Position numbers and translations under genes: made by a program. From contig NZ_OEQK01000005.1 in the NCBI RefSeq assembly GCF_900240405.1, positions 62,001-126,000 on the forward strand: a stretch of DNA of 64,000 bases, in the 5' to 3' direction. The stretch comes from Salirhabdus sp. Marseille-P4669 (GTDB taxonomy: Bacteria > Bacillota > Bacilli > Bacillales > Alkalibacillaceae). The notes below the pieces were generated by a model. The model made no database searches. It had not been told where the DNA came from and worked only from the letters and a program-made list of their open reading frames with translations. Positions 1-10,166 of this stretch are shown here, in pieces (the stretch's first letter is position 1; every line of letters starts with the position of its first letter).

Positions 1-25
1 CTATTAGATAATTAAAACATTAATT

Positions 26-57
26 AAACCCTTGTCTATACTTACAGGCAAGGGTTT
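26..57 (+). terminator. Possible terminator of the gene upstream of the window
   Basis: A perfect 9-bp stem (AAACCCTTG with CAAGGGTTT) encloses a 14-nt loop. The downstream flank is GTCGTGTTAAAATAAA rather than a clean U-tract, so it is a weak intrinsic terminator at best. It probably closes the gene that lies before position 1; in B. subtilis that neighbour is proS, which is inference here. Confidence 0.35.
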
Positions 58-186
58 GTCGTGTTAAAATAAAGGGATACTCCATGCATTAGGTCCATTT
101 CATTTGGGTAATGTGCTAAAACAATTTTGGAGTGTAAAATTCGTATTGGATAGTATTTAAGCATTAAGAATATAGATTCAATTGAT

Positions 187-231
187 TTTACTATTACGAA
201 TAGACCATTTCGTTGTAGAATAGATAGTAAA
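187..231 (+). promoter_or_regulatory. Composite stem-loop in the polC leader
   Basis: TTTACTAT (187-194) pairs perfectly with ATAGTAAA (224-231), and inside it ACGAA (196-200) pairs with TTCGT (209-213). The structure lies about 60 nt before the polC start. No T-box, riboswitch signature or clear promoter is visible in 58-290. A second weak inverted repeat, AACGCT...AGCGTT, lies at 242-266. Confidence 0.3.
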
Positions 232-293
232 GAGAGTACGAAACGCTAAACGTTTAAGGGAGCGTTAGCAAAGTTTTCTTTAGGAGAGGATTA

Positions 294-3200
294 TTGGTGA
301 GTGTTTCAAATAGAGAAAAAATGCAAATTTTACTAGAACAAATACAACTTTCAGAGGAACTTGTATCTAAATACTTCTCTACTGCTTCGATTAAGAAACT
401 TGCCGTATGGAAGCAAGAGAAAAAGTGGAAATTCACATTTGAAATCCCAGAGGTTTTACCTCCAGATGCATTTCAAGTGTTTCATGTAAAACTACGTGAT
501 GCATTTGCCCATATTGCTTCTGTTGATTTTATTTTTGAAACAGAAAATAAGCAATTTCATCCAGATTATTTAGCAGGATATTGGCAATGCTTCTTAAGTT
601 CCATTCCTAGTCTTTCTCCTGCATATGTGAATATTTTGCAACAACAAACACCAAAGCTTGCCGGTCAAAAATTAAACATCGTAACACGCAATGAAGCTGA
701 GGCTAGTAGCATAAAGAAGAGATTAGAGCAGCCATTGAAAGATTTTTGCTTGCAAATTGGTACAAATCCTTTTGTGATTGAGTGTGATGTAAAACAATCT
801 GATGAAGATATGAAAAGATTTGTGGAACAACGAAAGCAAGAGGACCAATTATTTATTCAAAAAGCAGTGAAAGAAAAGGAAGAGCGAGCTAGAAAAGAAG
901 CGGAAGAGGTACAAGAAGGTCCATTCATGCTAGGTTATCCAATCCAAGACGAACCAGTTCGAATGGAAGAAATCCTTGAAGAAGAACGTAGAATGACAAT
1001 TCAAGGATACATCTTTAATGTGGAAATTCGTGAGCTTCGTTCAGGACGTCATTTATTAATGGCGAAGGTTACAGACTATACAAGCTCTTTACAATTTAAA
1101 ATGTTCTCCAATGGGGACCAAGATACGGAAAAGTTTAAACAACTTAAAAAAGGTATGTGGGTAAAGGTAAGAGGTAGTGTACAAACGGATACTTTCTCTA
1201 ATGAGTTAACGATGATGGCAAAAGATGTTAATGAAGTGAAAGTGGAAACAAGACAAGATTTGGCACCAGAAGATGAAAAGCGAGTGGAATTGCACGCACA
1301 TACAATGATGAGCCAAATGGATGCTCCAGTTTCTGCTTCTCGATTAATTGAGAGAGCTGCTAAATGGGGCCACCCTGCAATTGCTATTACCGATCACGCT
1401 GTTGCTCAATCGTTCCCAGAAGCTTATGCTGCAGGGAAAAAACATGGAATAAAAATCCTTTATGGGGTTGAGGCGAATGTTGTAGATGATGGTGTGCCTA
1501 TTGCATATAATCAACAAGACCGCTCTTTAGAAGAGGGAGAGTATGTTGTATTTGACGTCGAAACAACAGGGCTTTCCGCTATTTACGACACGATTATTGA
1601 ATTAGCAGCAGTAAAAATAAAAAACGGAGAAATTATCGACCGCTTTGAGTCTTTTGCCAACCCGCATCATCCATTAAGCGATACAACTACAGAGCTAACT
1701 GGTATTACAGATGAGATGGTAAGGGATGCTCCTGAAGTTGATGAAGTACTAGAGAATTTCTATCAATGGATGGGGGATTCGATATTAGTTGCGCATAATG
1801 CGAGTTTTGATATGGGATTTTTAAATGCAGGATTAAAGAAAATTGGTAGAGCAGAAGCGGATAATCCTGTTATTGATACACTAGAATTGGCAAGATTTTT
1901 ATTCCCGAATTTAAAGAATCACCGATTAAATACATTATGTAAGCATTTAAATATTGAATTAGTGCAGCATCACCGTGCTATTTACGATGCAGAAGCAACG
2001 GGATATCTTCTCTGGAAATTGATTAAAGATTGTTTGGAAAAAGGTATTGTGAATCATAATCAATTAAATGACAACATGGGAGAAGGGAATGCATATCAAC
2101 GTTCCAGACCTTTTCATGTCATTTTACTGGCGAAGGATGCAGTTGGCCTTAAAAACCTGTACAAGCTTATTTCACACGCACATATCGACTACTTTTATCG
2201 GGTGCCGAGAATACCACGATCTATGCTACAAAAGCTAAGAGAAGGTATTATTGTAGGTTCAGGCTGTGATAAAGGGGAACTTTTCGAAACGATGATGCAA
2301 AAGTCTAAAGAAGAGGCTGAAAAAGTAGCAGCATTTTATGACTATATCGAAATCCAACCACCCGCTAATTATGAGCATTTAATTGAAAAGGAATTAGTAA
2401 GAGATCATCACGATTTAAAAGATATTATTAAAAACCTAGTAGAACTAGGTGAGAAGTTAGAGAAACCGGTTGTCGCTACTGGAAATACCCATTATGTTGA
2501 TCAGCATGAAAAAATTTACCGTAAAATATTAATTGCATCACAGGCTGCAAATCCCCTAAATCGCCAATTGCAACCGGATGTTCATTTTAGAACAACAGAT
2601 GAAATGCTAGAAGAATTTGCTTTTCTTGGAGAGGAAAAGGCAAAAGAAGTTGTTGTTCACAATACACAGCTTGTTTCAGATTGGATTGATGATGTCAAAC
2701 CAATTAAAGAGGACTTGTATACACCGAACATCGATGGAGCAGAAGATGAAATTCGCCAGATGAGCTATGGGATGGCAAGAAGTATATATGGTGATGAAAT
2801 TCCAGAAATAGTAGTAAAACGCCTGGATAAAGAATTAAACAGTATTATCGGTCATGGGTTTGCGGTTATTTACTTAATTTCTCATAAGCTTGTTAAAAAA
2901 TCCTTAGATGATGGGTATCTTGTAGGTTCTCGTGGTTCGGTTGGTTCTTCATTGGTAGCAACAATGACAGAAATTACAGAGGTAAATCCACTTCCACCAC
3001 ATTACGTTTGTCCGGAATGTAAACATTCTGAATTCTTCACGGATGGCTCAATTGCATCTGGTTTTGACTTACCAGAAAAAGACTGCCCGAAATGTGGACA
3101 TTCGTATAAGCGTGATGGGCAGGATATTCCGTTTGAAACGTTCTTAGGATTTAAAGGGGACAAAGTACCAGATATCGACTTAAACTTCTCTGGTGACTAT

Positions 3201-4589
3201 CAACCGAGAGCTCATAACTATACAAAAGTTTTGTTCGGTGAAGACAATGTATATCGTGCCGGAACAATTGGTACTGTAGCTGAAAAAACAGCTTATGGTT
3301 ATGTAAAGGGATATGGGTCTGATAATAATATTGTCTTTCGTGGCACAGAAGTGGATCGACTTGTACAAGGATGTACAGGGGTTAAAAGAACTACAGGACA
3401 ACACCCTGGTGGTATTATCGTAGTACCTGACGACCGGGATATATATGATTTTACACCGATACAGTATCCAGCTGATGATAGAAATTCAGAATGGCGCACA
3501 ACCCACTTTGATTTCCATTCCATTCACGATAACCTATTGAAGCTAGATATTCTTGGGCACGATGATCCGACCGTAATTCGTATGCTACAAGATTTGACTG
3601 GAATTGATCCAAAAGATGTACCAACATCAGACGAAGAAGTAATGAAAATCTTCTCGGGAACAGAATCAATTGGGGTTACCCCAGAACAAATTATGTGTAA
3701 AACGGGAACTTTAGGCGTTCCAGAGTTTGGTACTCGATTCGTTCGACAAATGTTAGAAGATACAAAACCATCTACCTTTGCCGAGTTAGTAATCATCTCA
3801 GGTTTATCACATGGTACGGATGTTTGGCTGGGAAATGCTCAGGAACTTATTAACCAAGGTATTTGTCAGCTGCCAGACGTAATTGGTTGTCGTGATGATA
3901 TCATGGTGTATTTAATGCATAAAGGATTGGATGCATCACTAGCATTTAAAATCATGGAGTCTGTACGTAAAGGAAAAGGTCTTCAGGACGAATGGATTGT
4001 TGAAATGAAAAAGCATGATGTACCGGATTGGTATGTGGAGTCATGTAAAAAGATTAAATATATGTTCCCGAAAGCTCACGCTGCAGCATATGTATTAATG
4101 GCAATTCGGATAGCATATTTTAAAGTACACTACCCTATTTATTTCTATGCTGCATATTTTACCGTTCGTGCAAGTGATTATGAATTAGAAACGATGGTAA
4201 AAGGAAGCAATGCGATTCGAAAGCGAATTGAAGAAATAAACGCGAAAGGGAACGATGCGTCACCGAAAGAAAAAAGTTTATTAACCGTATTGGAAATTGC
4301 TTTAGAAATGTGTGAACGTGGATTCGCTTTCCAAAAGGTAGACTTGTATCGCTCCTCTGCAACAGAATTTATTGTGGATGGCAATACACTAATTCCGCCA
4401 TTTAATGCAATAGATGGATTAGGTACAAACGCCGCTATCAACATCGTGAAGGCTCGTGAAGAAGGGGAGTTCCTATCCAAAGAGGATTTAAGAGAACGTA
4501 GTCGTATTTCAAAAACGGTATTGGAATATTTAGATTCACAAGGATGCTTAGAAGGACTACCGGAGGCTAATCAGCTGTCTTTATTCTAA
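294..4589 (+). CDS. polC: DNA polymerase III PolC-type, alpha subunit with built-in 3'-5' exonuclease
   Basis: PolC is the replicative DNA polymerase of low-GC Gram-positive bacteria. The 1431-residue length matches the family. Visible in order are an N-terminal domain, an OB-fold region at about 230-330, a PHP segment starting near [11 protein letters not shown] (about 333), and the inserted DnaQ-type exonuclease beginning at FDVETTG (about 420). PHP then resumes, followed by a CPEC...CPKC zinc motif (about 905-935) and the polymerase core with [12 protein letters not shown] (about 960), which supplies catalytic aspartates. The C-terminus NQLSLF is typical. The start is TTG 294 or GTG 297; AGGAGAGG at 282-289 serves either. 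It appears to be transcribed alone, ending at the hairpin at 4688. Confidence 0.98.
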   Translation: MVSVSNREKMQILLEQIQLSEELVSKYFSTASIKKLAVWKQEKKWKFTFEIPEVLPPDAFQVFHVKLRDAFAHIASVDFIFETENKQFHPDYLAGYWQCFLSSIPSLSPAYVNILQQQTPKLAGQKLNIVTRNEAEASSIKKRLEQPLKDFCLQIGTNPFVIECDVKQSDEDMKRFVEQRKQEDQLFIQKAVKEKEERARKEAEEVQEGPFMLGYPIQDEPVRMEEILEEERRMTIQGYIFNVEIRELRSGRHLLMAKVTDYTSSLQFKMFSNGDQDTEKFKQLKKGMWVKVRGSVQTDTFSNELTMMAKDVNEVKVETRQDLAPEDEKRVELHAHTMMSQMDAPVSASRLIERAAKWGHPAIAITDHAVAQSFPEAYAAGKKHGIKILYGVEANVVDDGVPIAYNQQDRSLEEGEYVVFDVETTGLSAIYDTIIELAAVKIKNGEIIDRFESFANPHHPLSDTTTELTGITDEMVRDAPEVDEVLENFYQWMGDSILVAHNASFDMGFLNAGLKKIGRAEADNPVIDTLELARFLFPNLKNHRLNTLCKHLNIELVQHHRAIYDAEATGYLLWKLIKDCLEKGIVNHNQLNDNMGEGNAYQRSRPFHVILLAKDAVGLKNLYKLISHAHIDYFYRVPRIPRSMLQKLREGIIVGSGCDKGELFETMMQKSKEEAEKVAAFYDYIEIQPPANYEHLIEKELVRDHHDLKDIIKNLVELGEKLEKPVVATGNTHYVDQHEKIYRKILIASQAANPLNRQLQPDVHFRTTDEMLEEFAFLGEEKAKEVVVHNTQLVSDWIDDVKPIKEDLYTPNIDGAEDEIRQMSYGMARSIYGDEIPEIVVKRLDKELNSIIGHGFAVIYLISHKLVKKSLDDGYLVGSRGSVGSSLVATMTEITEVNPLPPHYVCPECKHSEFFTDGSIASGFDLPEKDCPKCGHSYKRDGQDIPFETFLGFKGDKVPDIDLNFSGDYQPRAHNYTKVLFGEDNVYRAGTIGTVAEKTAYGYVKGYGSDNNIVFRGTEVDRLVQGCTGVKRTTGQHPGGIIVVPDDRDIYDFTPIQYPADDRNSEWRTTHFDFHSIHDNLLKLDILGHDDPTVIRMLQDLTGIDPKDVPTSDEEVMKIFSGTESIGVTPEQIMCKTGTLGVPEFGTRFVRQMLEDTKPSTFAELVIISGLSHGTDVWLGNAQELINQGICQLPDVIGCRDDIMVYLMHKGLDASLAFKIMESVRKGKGLQDEWIVEMKKHDVPDWYVESCKKIKYMFPKAHAAAYVLMAIRIAYFKVHYPIYFYAAYFTVRASDYELETMVKGSNAIRKRIEEINAKGNDASPKEKSLLTVLEIALEMCERGFAFQKVDLYRSSATEFIVDGNTLIPPFNAIDGLGTNAAINIVKAREEGEFLSKEDLRERSRISKTVLEYLDSQGCLEGLPEANQLSLF

Positions 4590-4687
4590 AATCAGTTGTC
4601 AAGTACGAATCGTTAGGAAAAGATTTGCAATAAAGCTATATTTATGGTATATTTTTAATGGTTAAACAAAGGATACGTACTAAGAAG

Positions 4688-4716
4688 AGAGTGGGGAAAC
4701 CCACTCTTTCGTTTTT
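4688..4716 (+). terminator. Intrinsic terminator of polC
   Basis: AGAGTGGG and CCCACTCT form a perfect 8-bp stem closed by a GAAA tetraloop and followed by TTCGTTTTT. It lies 99 nt after the polC stop and separates polC from the rimP operon. Confidence 0.85.
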
Positions 4717-4812
4717 ATCTTATACTAAAAATCCTTTTTTGTTTGATGGGATAGATATAGCTTTAGCTCACTTTAACTACGTTATTCTGTCATTTTACAA
4801 CGTTGTAACTAA

Positions 4813-4887
4813 AAAATGCCAATGGTGGCGTTTTGCTCATCTGTCTTACGTGTAATTCCCTGCTTCAAAGCGGGGAATTTTAACGTA
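4813..4887 (+). promoter_or_regulatory. Two successive hairpins in the rimP operon leader
   Basis: The first hairpin pairs 4813-4821 with 4826-4834 (9 bp, one G-U, loop ATGG) and is followed by TTTT. The second pairs AATTCCCTGC (4854-4863) with GCGGGGAATT (4870-4879). It can be extended outwards to 4847-4887 with a mismatch and a bulge. Both lie between the polC terminator and rimP, so they belong to the rimP transcript if its promoter is upstream. The rest of 4590-4924 holds a perfect 14-bp palindrome at 4795-4808 and no convincing gene. Confidence 0.45.
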
Positions 4888-4924
4888 CATATACATCTTT
4901 TTAGGGCATAAAGGAGTGATGACT

Positions 4925-5395
4925 ATGGGAAAAAAAGTAACCGAAATAACAGAAGAACTCGTAAAGCCTATCGTAAATGAGATGAATTTGGAGCTTGTTG
5001 ATATCGAATTTGTAAAAGAGGGTAAAAACTGGTTCCTGCGCGTTTATGTAGATAAAGACGGTGGTATTGATATTGAAGAATGTGGTATCGTCAGTGAGCA
5101 ATTGAGTGAAAAATTAGATGAAGTAGAACCCATTACAGATCCATATTATTTAGAGGTTTCTTCTCCAGGAGTAGAGCGACCGTTAAAAAACGAAGAAGCA
5201 TTCGCAAAGAGCATCGGGAAGAATGTCTATGTTAAGCTCTATCAACCTATAGATGGTCTAAAGGAGTTCGAAGGCATCCTAACATCATTCGAAAATGGAG
5301 TTGCAGAATTAGAAGTAACAATCAAAACGAGGAAAAAGGTTGTTCCAATTCCTTACAATCAAATCGCAAAGGCAAGACTAGCTGTTAGTTTTTAA
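4925..5395 (+). CDS. rimP: Ribosome maturation factor RimP
   Basis: RimP assists late assembly of the 30S ribosomal subunit. The 156-residue protein aligns along its length with B. subtilis YlxS from memory, including [11 protein letters not shown] near the N-terminus, the LEVSSPG-ERPLK motif in the middle, and a C-terminal SH3-like half ending [11 protein letters not shown] 4925 is chosen over GTG 4916 and ATG 4919 because AAGGAG lies at 4911-4916, which gives normal spacing only for 4925. The encoded MGKKVTE also matches family N-termini. It is the first gene of the nusA-infB operon and is followed by a 63-nt gap before nusA. Confidence 0.96.
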   Translation: MGKKVTEITEELVKPIVNEMNLELVDIEFVKEGKNWFLRVYVDKDGGIDIEECGIVSEQLSEKLDEVEPITDPYYLEVSSPGVERPLKNEEAFAKSIGKNVYVKLYQPIDGLKEFEGILTSFENGVAELEVTIKTRKKVVPIPYNQIAKARLAVSF

Positions 5396-5424
5396 ATGAA
5401 AATTATCGATGGAGGGTTCATAAC

Positions 5425-5478
5425 ATGAACTTTCCTACGTTCCAAAGGAGGATTTACGTTGAAAAGCGAGCTCTTTGA
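5425..5478 (+). CDS. Possible 17-codon leader peptide overlapping the nusA start
   Basis: ATG 5425 is preceded at good distance by GGAGGG (5411-5416) and opens a 17-codon frame, MNFPTFQRRIYVEKRAL, ending with TGA at 5476-5478. The frame runs through the nusA ribosome-binding site and terminates 17-19 nt inside nusA, in another frame. Translation of it could couple rimP and nusA expression. Nothing beyond the ribosome-binding site supports it, so it may be fortuitous. Confidence 0.25.
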   Translation: MNFPTFQRRIYVEKRAL

Positions 5479-6565
5479 TGCTATTCAATATTTAGAGAAG
5501 GAAAAAGGTATTGATAAGGATGTGTTAATAGACGCATTAGAAGCGGCATTAATATCTGCATATAAGAAGAATTTTAAGTCAAAAACAAATGTACGTGTCG
5601 AACTGAATGAAGAAAAAGGTACGATGCAAGTGCTGGCTCGTAAAAAAATAGTAGACGAAGTAGAAGATTCTCAGCAAGAAATTTCTATTGAGGAAGCTAC
5701 TAAAATCGATCCGAATTATGAAGTAGGAGATATAGTAGAAATGGAAGTAACTCCTAAAGATTTTGGTAGAATTGCTGCTCAGGCTGCAAAACAAGTTGTT
5801 ACACAAAGAGTTCGAGAAGCAGAACGCGGTGTTATTTTTAATGATTTTATTGACCGTGTAGAAGACGTAATGACAGGCATAATCCAAAGAAAAGATAATC
5901 GTTACATTTATGTTGATTTAGGGAAAGCGGAAGGTCGTCTTCCTTTAAATGAGCTAATGCCTAATGAAAATTACGAAGTTCATGAACGAATTAAAGTAAT
6001 ACTAACAAAAGTGGAAAGCACAAATAAGGGTCCACATATCTATGTTTCTCGCACTCATCCGAACCTTTTAAAACGTTTATTTGAGATGGAAGTACCTGAA
6101 ATTTATGATGGAGTAGTAGAAATTAAATCGGTCGCTCGAGAAGCTGGTGATCGTTCCAAAATCTCTGTATATGCAGAAGACCCTGAAATTGATCCAGTTG
6201 GCTCTTGTGTAGGGCAGCGTGGGCAGAGAGTACAAGCAATTGTCAATGAACTGAATGGCGAAAAAATTGATATCGTGGAATGGTCTGAAGATCCAGTCGT
6301 GTATATTTCGAATGCACTAAGTCCGGCAAAAGTAATCACTGTACTTGTGGACGAGGAAGAAAAAGCTACTACTGTAGTAGTTCCAGACTATCAATTGTCC
6401 CTTGCAATCGGTAAGAAAGGTCAAAACGCAAGATTGGCTGCTAAATTAACTGGTTGGAAAATAGACATTAAGAGCGAATCAGATGCAATTGCCGATGGAA
6501 CCATTGAAGAAAACAACCTAGATTTGGATGATTCTTATTCTGATTTGGACGAAATACCTGAATAA
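5459..6565 (+). CDS. nusA: Transcription termination/antitermination factor NusA
   Basis: NusA binds RNA polymerase and nascent RNA and modulates pausing and termination. The 368-residue protein has an N-terminal RNA-polymerase-binding domain (about 1-125), an S1 domain (about 135-200) and tandem KH domains. KH1 carries the GxxG loop as VGQRGQRVQA, and KH2 carries AIGKKGQNARLA. It ends in a short acidic tail and lacks the extra C-terminal acidic repeats of enterobacterial NusA, as is normal for Firmicutes. TTG 5459 is the start: AAAGGAGG sits 7-8 nt upstream and MKSELFDAIQYLEKEKGI matches family N-termini. ylxR follows 14 nt later. Confidence 0.98.
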   Translation: MKSELFDAIQYLEKEKGIDKDVLIDALEAALISAYKKNFKSKTNVRVELNEEKGTMQVLARKKIVDEVEDSQQEISIEEATKIDPNYEVGDIVEMEVTPKDFGRIAAQAAKQVVTQRVREAERGVIFNDFIDRVEDVMTGIIQRKDNRYIYVDLGKAEGRLPLNELMPNENYEVHERIKVILTKVESTNKGPHIYVSRTHPNLLKRLFEMEVPEIYDGVVEIKSVAREAGDRSKISVYAEDPEIDPVGSCVGQRGQRVQAIVNELNGEKIDIVEWSEDPVVYISNALSPAKVITVLVDEEEKATTVVVPDYQLSLAIGKKGQNARLAAKLTGWKIDIKSESDAIADGTIEENNLDLDDSYSDLDEIPE

Positions 6566-6579
6566 GGAGGTTCATTTCG

Positions 6580-6852
6580 ATGGCAAAGAAAATACCATTA
6601 CGTAAATGTGTTGTAACGAACGAAATGAAGCCTAAAAAGGAACTAATTCGTGTAGTTCGTAATAAAGAGGGAGAAGTTTTTGTTGACGTTACAGGTAAGA
6701 AAAATGGTAGAGGAGCTTACGTATCAAAAGATGCAGACGTAATTAAAAAAGCAGCTGCCAAGGATATCTTATCACACCATTTGAATACAAAAGTAGAACA
6801 GTCAGTATACGATGATTTACTGAAACACGTTGAAGGTGTTAAAGGTGAATAA
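6580..6852 (+). CDS. ylxR: YlxR/RnpM family RNA-binding protein
   Basis: A 90-residue member of the YlxR (DUF448) family, also called RnpM, reported in B. subtilis to bind the RNase P RNA. The family signature is visible as PLRKCVVTNEMKPK near the N-terminus and GRGAYVSKD at about 47-55. The start is ATG 6580, preceded by TAAGGAGG at 6563-6570. It lies between nusA and ylxQ as in other bacilli. Its last 8 nt overlap the ylxQ start, which suggests translational coupling. Confidence 0.95.
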   Translation: MAKKIPLRKCVVTNEMKPKKELIRVVRNKEGEVFVDVTGKKNGRGAYVSKDADVIKKAAAKDILSHHLNTKVEQSVYDDLLKHVEGVKGE

Positions 6853-7159
6853 ATCATATTTAAACATGATCGGGTTAGCCTTCCGTGCTGGAAAATGTAC
6901 TGTTGGAGAGGAATCTATAGTTAAAGACATTCAAAAGAAAAAAATAAAACTTTTACTACTAGCAAGTGATATTTCTGAAAACACAAAGAAAAAGTTAACT
7001 GATAAATGTCATTATTATAATATTCCTTACGTTTATGCCGAAAGTAGAGAAATTCTATCCCATGCAATAGGTAAAACGGGAAGAGTGGCTATTGGCATAA
7101 CAGATATTGGATTTGCAAAAAAAATTACCTCGATACTCGATCAAAATAACCGGGGGTGA
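6845..7159 (+). CDS. ylxQ: L7Ae-family K-turn RNA-binding protein YlxQ
   Basis: A 104-residue ribosomal L7Ae/L30e/S12e-like protein; B. subtilis YlxQ binds kink-turn RNA. The N-terminal [17 protein letters not shown] and the central [13 protein letters not shown] followed by a lysine-rich segment are typical. GTG 6845 is preferred to the longer TTG 6830 because GAAGG at 6832-6836 is correctly spaced and family members begin only a few residues before the LGLA-type motif. The gene overlaps ylxR by 8 nt and ends 4 nt before the infB ATG, so it is co-translated in this operon. Confidence 0.92.
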   Translation: MNKSYLNMIGLAFRAGKCTVGEESIVKDIQKKKIKLLLLASDISENTKKKLTDKCHYYNIPYVYAESREILSHAIGKTGRVAIGITDIGFAKKITSILDQNNRG

Positions 7160-7163
7160 ACGT

Positions 7164-9347
7164 ATGACTAAAATGCGAATTTATGAATACGCAAAAGAAC
7201 GAAATTTAAAAAGCAAAGATGTTATTACAAAATTAGAGGAATTAAACATTGAGGTCTCAAACCATATGTCAACCATTACAAGCGAAACAATTAATCTACT
7301 CGATAAAGAGTATGGAAATAAACAACAGCAAGAAACAAATCCTAAGGAAAAATCTGTAACTGAAAAGAACGATCGTCCGAAAAAGCCTGAGCAAAAAACT
7401 GCTCAACAGCAAGGTTCCAAGGATGCTAAACAAGGAAAAAATAGCCAAAATAACAAACAACCTAAACAAGAAACTTCAAAACCACAAGCAAATGATTCAA
7501 AAAAGAATAATAAAAAGAAAAAACAAAAGAAAAATAAGCATATGAATACAAACAACAATGACAAACAACAACCACAACAAAAGAATACGGAAACACCGAA
7601 CAAAATTACCTTCAGTGGAGGATTAACTGTAGGTGAATTAGCAAGTGAGTTGGGTAAAGAGCCTTCTGAAATCATTAAGAAATTAATGTTCTTGGGAGTA
7701 ATGGCAACAATTAACCAAGAGCTTGATAAGGATACGATTGAATTAATTTGTGATGATTATGGAATTGAAGTAGAAGAAACAGTGGAAGTAGATGAAATTG
7801 CAATCGAAAACTTTGACTTTGAAGACGATCCGGATTCTTTGGTAGAACGCCCGGCAGTTGTGACAATTATGGGACACGTTGACCATGGTAAAACAACTTT
7901 ACTTGATTCCATTCGTAATACCAAAGTAACGGAAGGTGAAGCTGGAGGTATTACACAGCATATTGGTGCATACCAGATTGTAAAAGATGGTAAGAAAATA
8001 ACGTTTTTAGATACGCCTGGTCACGCAGCTTTCACTAGCATGCGCTCAAGAGGTGCACAAGTTACAGATATCGCGATTTTAGTAGTTGCTGCAGATGATG
8101 GTGTAATGCCACAAACTGTAGAAGCTATTAATCATGCGAAAGCTGCAGAAGTACCAATTATTATTGCAGTAAACAAAATCGATAAAGAAGGCGCGAACCC
8201 AGACCGTGTGATGCAAGAATTAACAGAGTACGAATTAATTCCTGAAGATTGGGGTGGCGAAACCATTTTCGTTCCAATCTCCGCCTTACAAGGTGAAGGG
8301 ATTGAAGATTTACTTGAGATGATCAACCTAGTTGCTGAGGTAGAAGAACTAAAAGCAAACCCAGATCGCCTTGCAACTGGAACTGTTATTGAAGCACAGT
8401 TAGATAAAGGAAGAGGTCCTGTCGCTACACTATTGGTACAAAACGGAACGCTAAAAGTTGGAGATCCAATTGTAGTTGGCGCAACCTTTGGTCGTGTACG
8501 TGCAATGGTTAACGATTTAGGTAGAAGAATTAAAGAAGCAGGACCATCGATGCCGATTGAGATTACAGGCCTAAATGAAGTTCCTCAAGCAGGTGACCGT
8601 TTCATTGCCTTTGACGATGAAAAGAAAGCTCGTCAAGTAGGGGAAGCTCGTCAACAGAAGCATATTGAAGAACAACGAAATGATACGGTTCGTGTAAACC
8701 TTGATGATCTCTTTGAACAAATCAAACAAGGTGAAATGAAAGATATAAATATTATTATTAAAGCGGATGTACAAGGATCTGTAGAAGCATTGGCAGGTTC
8801 TCTTCAAAAGATTGAAGTAGAAGGCGTAAAAGTAAAAATCATTCATACAGGTGTAGGTGCGATTACAGAATCAGATATTATTCTAGCGTCTGCATCCAAT
8901 GCAATTGTCATTGGCTTTAACGTAAGACCTGATGCAGGGGCTAAGAAAACAGCAGAAACAGAAAATGTAGACATTCGATTGCATCGTGTCATTTACAAGG
9001 CTATTGATGAAATTGAAAGTGCAATGAAAGGGTTACTTGATCCAGAATTTGAAGAAAAAGTGACTGGTCAAGTAGAAGTTCGTGAAATCTTTAAGGTATC
9101 GAAAGTTGGAACAATAGCAGGCTGCTTTGTTACAGACGGTAAAGTTACCCGTGATGCTGGTATTCGCTTGATTCGCAATGGCGTCGTTATTTATGAAGGA
9201 GAACTTGATTCCTTAAAACGTTTCAAGGACGATGTGAAAGAAGTAGCTCAAGGCTATGAATGTGGTATAACCATCAAAAATTATAACGATATTAAAGAAG
9301 GCGACGTTATTGAAGCCTATGTAATGGAGGAAATCGAACGGAAATGA
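7164..9347 (+). CDS. infB: Translation initiation factor IF-2
   Basis: IF-2 is the GTPase that brings fMet-tRNA to the 30S subunit and promotes subunit joining. The 727-residue protein starts [15 protein letters not shown], a typical IF2-N domain. A low-complexity Q/N/K-rich linker follows at about 55-150, then a second IF2-N segment. The G domain has G1 GHVDHGKT (237-244), G3 DTPGH and G4 NKID. Domains II-IV follow and end in [11 protein letters not shown] 7164 has GGGGGTGA just upstream; a longer frame from 7107 adds residues with no family match. It overlaps ylxP by 4 nt (ATGA). Confidence 0.98.
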   Translation: MTKMRIYEYAKERNLKSKDVITKLEELNIEVSNHMSTITSETINLLDKEYGNKQQQETNPKEKSVTEKNDRPKKPEQKTAQQQGSKDAKQGKNSQNNKQPKQETSKPQANDSKKNNKKKKQKKNKHMNTNNNDKQQPQQKNTETPNKITFSGGLTVGELASELGKEPSEIIKKLMFLGVMATINQELDKDTIELICDDYGIEVEETVEVDEIAIENFDFEDDPDSLVERPAVVTIMGHVDHGKTTLLDSIRNTKVTEGEAGGITQHIGAYQIVKDGKKITFLDTPGHAAFTSMRSRGAQVTDIAILVVAADDGVMPQTVEAINHAKAAEVPIIIAVNKIDKEGANPDRVMQELTEYELIPEDWGGETIFVPISALQGEGIEDLLEMINLVAEVEELKANPDRLATGTVIEAQLDKGRGPVATLLVQNGTLKVGDPIVVGATFGRVRAMVNDLGRRIKEAGPSMPIEITGLNEVPQAGDRFIAFDDEKKARQVGEARQQKHIEEQRNDTVRVNLDDLFEQIKQGEMKDINIIIKADVQGSVEALAGSLQKIEVEGVKVKIIHTGVGAITESDIILASASNAIVIGFNVRPDAGAKKTAETENVDIRLHRVIYKAIDEIESAMKGLLDPEFEEKVTGQVEVREIFKVSKVGTIAGCFVTDGKVTRDAGIRLIRNGVVIYEGELDSLKRFKDDVKEVAQGYECGITIKNYNDIKEGDVIEAYVMEEIERK

Positions 9348-9622
9348 TAGGCTATCTCGAGGTGGATTGTCATATTTATGATACACATTCATTAAAGGAT
9401 AAAAGATCCGTCTTAAAAAGAGTAATGAACCGCCTGAGTAAGCAATTCAATATATCCATTTCTGAATTAGACCATCAAGACCTTTGGCAACGAGCGACCT
9501 TAGGGATTGCACACGTATCGTCCTCAAAGGTTCAAGCCGAAAAGGTTTTACAAGAAGTGTTGAAGCAATTCGATTCCTTTACAGAACTAGAAGTTGCGAA
9601 TAAACATTTCGAATGGTTTTAA
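9344..9622 (+). CDS. ylxP: DUF503 protein YlxP
   Basis: A 92-residue protein of the DUF503 family, always found between infB and rbfA in bacilli. It matches the pattern [20 protein letters not shown] and [17 protein letters not shown] and ends in HFEWF. The molecular function is not established; a supporting role in ribosome maturation is inferred from its neighbours. ATG 9344 overlaps the infB stop as ATGA, which implies translational coupling. Confidence 0.93.
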   Translation: MIGYLEVDCHIYDTHSLKDKRSVLKRVMNRLSKQFNISISELDHQDLWQRATLGIAHVSSSKVQAEKVLQEVLKQFDSFTELEVANKHFEWF

Positions 9623-9669
9623 AAGGTCGATGTGTAAGTAAATTTGAAGTTTGTTATTCACAGATGTTT

Positions 9670-9710
9670 AGCTTAAGCGTTAAATACGAGAAGTAAGGAG
9701 CGCTTAAGCT
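9670..9710 (+). repeat. Perfect 10-bp inverted repeat before rbfA
   Basis: AGCTTAAGCG (9670-9679) and CGCTTAAGCT (9701-9710) are perfect reverse complements 21 nt apart. Each arm contains the 8-bp palindrome GCTTAAGC. There is no T-tract (TTTCC follows), so it is either an RNA hairpin in the ylxP-rbfA spacer or a paired protein-binding site. It fills most of the 108-nt gap. Confidence 0.4.
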
Positions 9711-9730
9711 TTCCTTAGTGAGGTGAGAGT

Positions 9731-10087
9731 ATGAGTGAATTACGTTCTAATCGTGTTGCTGAGCAAATGAAAAAAGAGCTTGGCGATATTATTGGAAAAA
9801 AACTAAAAGATCCACGAATCGGTTTTGTAACAGTTACAGATGTTCGAGTTACTGGAGACCTGCAGCAAGCAAAGGTCTTTATATCCGTTTTAGGTGATGA
9901 GGATAAGAAAAAAGATACTCTAATTGGCTTAGCAAAGGCGAAAGGATTTATTCGGTCAGAAATTGGGAGACGAATTCGCCTTAGAAAAACGCCAGAAATC
10001 ACTTTTGAATTGGATGAAGTACTTGAATATGGTAATAAAATTGAAACGTTATTACGGGAATTAAACGAAGACACGAAAGACCAGTAA
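9731..10087 (+). CDS. rbfA: 30S ribosome-binding factor RbfA
   Basis: RbfA binds the 30S subunit near 16S helix 1 and is needed for late maturation and cold growth. The 118-residue protein matches the family: [15 protein letters not shown] at the N-terminus, [19 protein letters not shown] in the centre (KH-like fold), and [12 protein letters not shown] near the C-terminus. The start is ATG 9731 with GAGGTGAGAG upstream. A strong terminator follows directly at 10095, so the translation cluster may be split into two transcripts here. Confidence 0.97.
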   Translation: MSELRSNRVAEQMKKELGDIIGKKLKDPRIGFVTVTDVRVTGDLQQAKVFISVLGDEDKKKDTLIGLAKAKGFIRSEIGRRIRLRKTPEITFELDEVLEYGNKIETLLRELNEDTKDQ

Positions 10088-10094
10088 TGAAAAA

Positions 10095-10132
10095 AAGGGT
10101 AGACCACATGTGTCTACCCTTAACTTTCTTTT
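10095..10132 (+). terminator. Intrinsic terminator after rbfA
   Basis: AAGGGTAGAC (10095-10104) pairs perfectly with GTCTACCCTT (10112-10121), followed by the T-rich AACTTTCTTTT. It begins 8 nt after the rbfA stop and lies 45 nt ahead of truB. truB-ribF therefore either relies on read-through or has its own promoter. Confidence 0.8.
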
Positions 10133-10166
10133 AAAATGTATTTTTCGATAAATAGGAGGGATGAAC

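Noticed and set aside
187-290. T-box leader upstream of polC
   Set aside because: The conserved T-box sequence AGGGTGGNACCGCG is absent.
4795-4808. Perfect 14-bp palindrome TTACAACGTTGTAA as an operator
   Set aside because: A palindrome of this length is expected a few times by chance in 64 kb, and it has no partner site or clear promoter nearby.
4658-4855. 65-codon frame between polC and rimP
   Set aside because: It runs across the polC terminator hairpin and two further stems, has no ribosome-binding site, and its translation looks like random AT-rich sequence.
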